64,000 nucleotides of DNA from Cucumis sativus (taxonomy: Eukaryota; Streptophyta; Magnoliopsida; Cucurbitales; Cucurbitaceae): assembly GCF_000004075.3 (NCBI RefSeq), contig NC_026655.2:3844001-3908000 (forward strand), read 5' to 3'. The notes beneath the pieces are model-generated. The model saw nothing but the letters and a program-made list of their open reading frames with translations, made no database searches and was not told the DNA's origin. Of the stretch, positions 60,951 through 64,000 are shown one piece after another. The position numbers were made by a program, and so were the translations under genes. Position 1 is the stretch's first letter. Each line of letters opens with the position of its first letter.

Positions 60951-61745
60951 AAGTCTTTTAAGGTCTCTTTGAAATTTCAACAAAATGGCAGTATACATGT
61001 GATTTCATGTGAACAAAGATTTGCAAATTGGCTCCAATGGATTGGCATTAGGCAGTGTGACATGTTAACTATCATTAAACCAAATTGAAAAATCTTCCAG
61101 ATTCTATACATTGAAAAGAAGATTTATGTAGAATGAGAGGATTGGGAAAAAAGTTGATGATGGGCATTGCTGCATCAAACATGGATTTTCAAGTATGATA
61201 TTCAGAAACGTCCCCGGCGAACTCGAGCCCAGGCTAAGGCTGCAACTGCAGCACCCCCGAGGTGGGCAGATCCTGAAATTTGGCTATCATTCTGCACAGA
61301 ACATACAGGTTTTATGAATTTGTCTAACATGAGGTGGCCAGGTATATGTAAAAGTTAAACAGAGAAAAGAACTGAAGGTGGAGTTGGATGGAGAAGTTTA
61401 GGCGTTCAATTAAACATCATACCTCTAGCATCCTTAACATGTCTTTTCCAATGAGAAAAATGCCCTGTAATGAAACAACAAGGACTCTTCAGGATCTTTC
61501 ATAGTGAACTACGAATCATTTAGCTACTTAAAGTAGAGCATACCAGTAAGATGGCAGGAACGGGTATAAAGAATTGGAGATAGAGGGTAGCCTTTGGGAA
61601 GAGGAATATATCAAGTAACATAATGGCGTTTACTGCTCCACTTGCGCCCTAAGTGATCAAGCAAAACAAATATCAATGATTATTCAAGTTCTAACAAGTA
61701 TGTTGGTGTTTGAAAGTCGAAGATGATCGGTACAATGTAAAGTTA
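60950..61745. repeat. Right copy of the 0.8-kb segmental duplication
   Basis: Collinear partner of 58590-59395. This copy keeps intact exons and splice sites and is part of the real gene. Confidence 0.85.
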
Positions 61746-63450
61746 AATGAGCAGAAGCAATGCATTATCATACGACGTACATTTTGGAAAAACAAATTTT
61801 GCATTGGAAGTAGGTTTATAGAGGAAATAGCTAAGGTCTTCAGTTGGCATTTACAGTTGAAAAAGCAATGAAGTATAAGGATTTCCAAAAGCATACCAAT
61901 CCTTTTGCTCGCACTGGGTCCTCGCCCCAAAATGACCGGCTCTGTAGCAAGCAGAAAACCAGATAACAATGTTTAAGATTCAGTTTCTAAAACAATCAAC
62001 AATTGGCAAATACTCGCATCAGTATAGTTTCTTTTTAAGGATAAGAAATGGATATGGTATATTCATCAAAAGAGCCAAAAAGAAAACGGCCCAAGAGCAG
62101 GGCTGAGGAAACCCTCTCCCACAAAATGGATAAGTATATTCATGGATCATGAATATATCAAGAGAAGTCCTATCAAAGGTGGTTTATTCCATTGGCAGAT
62201 GAACTTCTCTTCTCCCATTGTGAATTCACAATTGGTATCAAAGTGCTCTCAACTACATGAAAGACACCAAATGAAGCTCTAGTTTTAGTTTAGTGCATTG
62301 CATCAGCAATTTTTTTATGCTGCCTTTGCATCATATAAAAAACAGTTACACCTCTACGACCTGAAAATTTTGCATGATAACTGTCACAGAAATTTGAATG
62401 AAAGAACTGAGCCATACACACTTTGCATACCTTTGAGGACAACGCTTGAAACAGATGATGCGCCAAGTAAAATGCTGACCCACCAATTGCTCCAGCCAGA
62501 TACAATTTCAACAAAAACTCAGAACCAAATACATTACCGATCTGTTAAAGGCAAAACACATAAGATCAAGTATATGCTAAGAAGGTTGGGGAAAGGTCAG
62601 TTTTAACACTAATGGGCTTTATCATATTCTGGAAAGACCGAGGCTAAACAGTAAAGATAACTTTATAAGTAACATATAATAAACTCATGAGACAAACAGA
62701 ATGGATTGGATTATAGTTCACAAGCAGACTAATTGTGAGCTTGGGATGAGCAATTCCTTGGTGAACAATGAGAATTTTTTTTAAATACTTTTTGACTATT
62801 TAACCACTTACCACACTATATCCACGACATATCAAAATTTTGAGGGGGAAAAAAATCTTTTAACAGGTTTGAGCATATTTCGCACATCCAAAAGCCATCA
62901 AGCTCACCTTATCAAAACCAGAATCAAAATGTATTACCCCAAATCCAGTATGAACTCGAAATTAGCATACAAGAAACTCACAATGTTCGTTTATCAATAT
63001 TTATTGAAGCAAAGCAAGTTCTTTCAAAAGTCCTTTTATTCACAACTCACAAGGCAAAACTTTAAGATAGACTGTTGTGTTAAAATATATTATATTACCA
63101 TGGCTACCTCAAAATGAGATAATACCAAAGAAAGAAAGAAGAAGAAAACTATGAGTAAAAAGAAAAAGCAACTACAAGATTACAATATAAGCCAAAGAGA
63201 GGAAATTGGTAAAGATCAGATCATACAAAAATATATATATATATATTATATAAACCACACAAATATAAACAGAAGAGAAAATAAAATAAAAATCAGGACC
63301 TAGTAGAAGTTCGAAAAAAGATAGCCATACGTTCATCCCAAAGAAGTATAGTCCAACCATGTTGGATACTATATGGCCAGTATCTATGTGACTGAAGGCT
63401 GATGTAATCAATGTATGTATGCGGCCGCTTCTAACATTTTCTAATGAAAT
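61202..63450 (-). CDS. Mitochondrial rhomboid protease, RBL12/PARL-like (3' part; gene continues off the right edge)
   Basis: Six exons on the minus strand: 63450-63331, 62541-62431, 61941-61897, 61648-61544, 61464-61423 and 61291-61202. All are in phase 0 with GT-AG sites and give the last 170 residues. The N-terminal presequence and first membrane segment must lie beyond 64000. Visible motifs: HTLITSAFSHIDTGHIVSNM (rhomboid loop 1/TM2 region), GLYFFGMN, LYLAGAIGGSAFYLAHH, the catalytic serine in GASGAVNAIMLLDIF, and the catalytic histidine in GSAHLGGAAVAALAWAR; the protein ends in RRGRF. The enzyme is an intramembrane serine protease of the mitochondrial inner membrane. The start of the first exon given is inferred from the ACACAG acceptor. 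Confidence 0.9.
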
Positions 63451-64000
63451 CTGTGTAGAGAACATTGAAACACAGAAAATATAACGTTACCAATAGAGAA
63501 AAGTTGAATTGTACTTCCAAGCTTTGAAGCTTAGAACTCCAAAACTGCATTAATATCCTAACTTTTCCACAAATATTTCTCAAACCACGACTATCAATTT
63601 GAAATGACAATGATTATAAATTATAATTTATAGTGATGATGTTGTTAAGTTATCAACTATTAGGGCCATTCATCTTGAGAAGTCTCAAATGTCCACGTGG
63701 TGGATATCACAAACCAATGTTTCTCTCCCAAGGAATGTGGTTTACTAAGTATTGTGGCCTGGGTGTTTGAGATGCCCATGGATGAAATGAAATGGGTTTT
63801 AAAGATATATATCCTATCCGTAATCCAAATCTTCTTGTTACAAACTATAGAGACATCGGTGGAACAAATGAATGTTTTGTCACAATTATCTGTACAAACC
63901 GATGTACTTTATTTTTTAGTTCAACATTGCAGAGGTGGAAAATTGAATGATCAATCTTTGTGAAATACCAATATGAGTATATCTTGATTCCTATTCATGC
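63451..64000. other. Intron or upstream part of the rhomboid gene
   Basis: The preceding exon of the rhomboid gene (with the first membrane segment) is not visible here, so this is probably intron. A plus-strand 88-codon frame (63697-63963) opens only with GTG and matches nothing known to me. A G-box CACGTG is at 63694-63699. Confidence 0.5.

Noticed and set aside
63697-63963. 88-codon plus-strand frame at the right edge
   Set aside because: It opens with GTG, not ATG, has no recognised family, and probably lies in an intron of the rhomboid gene on the other strand.
1-64000. CRISPR arrays, operons, bacterial or organellar inserts, and LTR or other virus-like elements
   Set aside because: No regularly spaced repeats, no polycistronic arrangement, no reverse-transcriptase, integrase or capsid-like frames and no long terminal repeats were recognised.

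Overview
This is an AT-rich segment of a plant nuclear genome. Its genes have GT-AG introns. They encode plant-specific families (POLAR-like, Ninja/AFP, CIN-type TCP, LONGIFOLIA, RIQ), chloroplast and mitochondrial proteins, and one nuclear tRNA gene. Gene content and the compact introns fit a core eudicot. A cucurbit is my best guess, but that is inference from general resemblance and not something a single base proves. I see no bacterial, organellar or viral gene block, and no intact transposable element.

Layout. 0.9-2.7 kb (+): a POLAR-like membrane/coiled-coil protein. 3.7-8.0 kb (-): two tandem copies of a mitochondrial glycine-rich RNA-binding protein; the left copy has lost most of its glycine tail. 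10.4-13.3 kb (+): an intronless-CDS EXO70 exocyst subunit behind a 5'UTR intron. 14.7-16.0 kb (-): an intronless presenilin. 17.0-21.8 kb (-): an eight-exon glycerophosphodiester phosphodiesterase. 23.5-25.2 kb (-): a two-exon Ninja/AFP repressor. 25.5-32.4 kb: gene-poor, with an isolated ABRE/G-box-rich island at 27.7-28.25 kb. 32.4-34.4 kb (-): TOM5, a 69-aa split gene. 35.1-35.8 kb (+): RIQ-type thylakoid protein, divergent from TOM5. 36.5 kb (+): small conserved protein like At5g08060. 39.9 kb (+): short TCP5/13/17-like factor. 41.0 kb (-): tRNA-Thr(CGT). 42.0-46.3 kb (-): LONGIFOLIA/TRM protein. 47.4-52.9 kb: gene-poor. 53.0-56.6 kb (-): FCP1/SCP-like HAD protein with an altered catalytic motif. 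58.6-63.5 kb (-): the 3' portion of a mitochondrial rhomboid protease gene (RBL12/PARL-like) running off the right edge, followed by a decayed partial duplicate of it.

The genes are not an operon and have unrelated roles: mitochondria (TOM5, rhomboid, RNA-binding protein), chloroplast light use (RIQ), growth and patterning (POLAR, LNG, TCP), ABA signalling (AFP), secretion (EXO70) and lipid/phosphate recycling (GDPD). What ties them together is ancestry. From memory of Arabidopsis, GDPD6-TOM5-RIQ1-At5g08060-TCP17 are consecutive loci (At5g08030-08070). AFP4-TCP13-LNG2 (At3g02140-02170) and TCP5/EXO70E2/GR-RBP3 (At5g60970-61030) are two other blocks. All three are interleaved here in one segment, as expected of a less fractionated descendant of the pre-triplication eudicot chromosome.

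Exon boundaries were worked out by eye from splice consensus, frame continuity and family resemblance. UTR limits and transcription starts are approximate.
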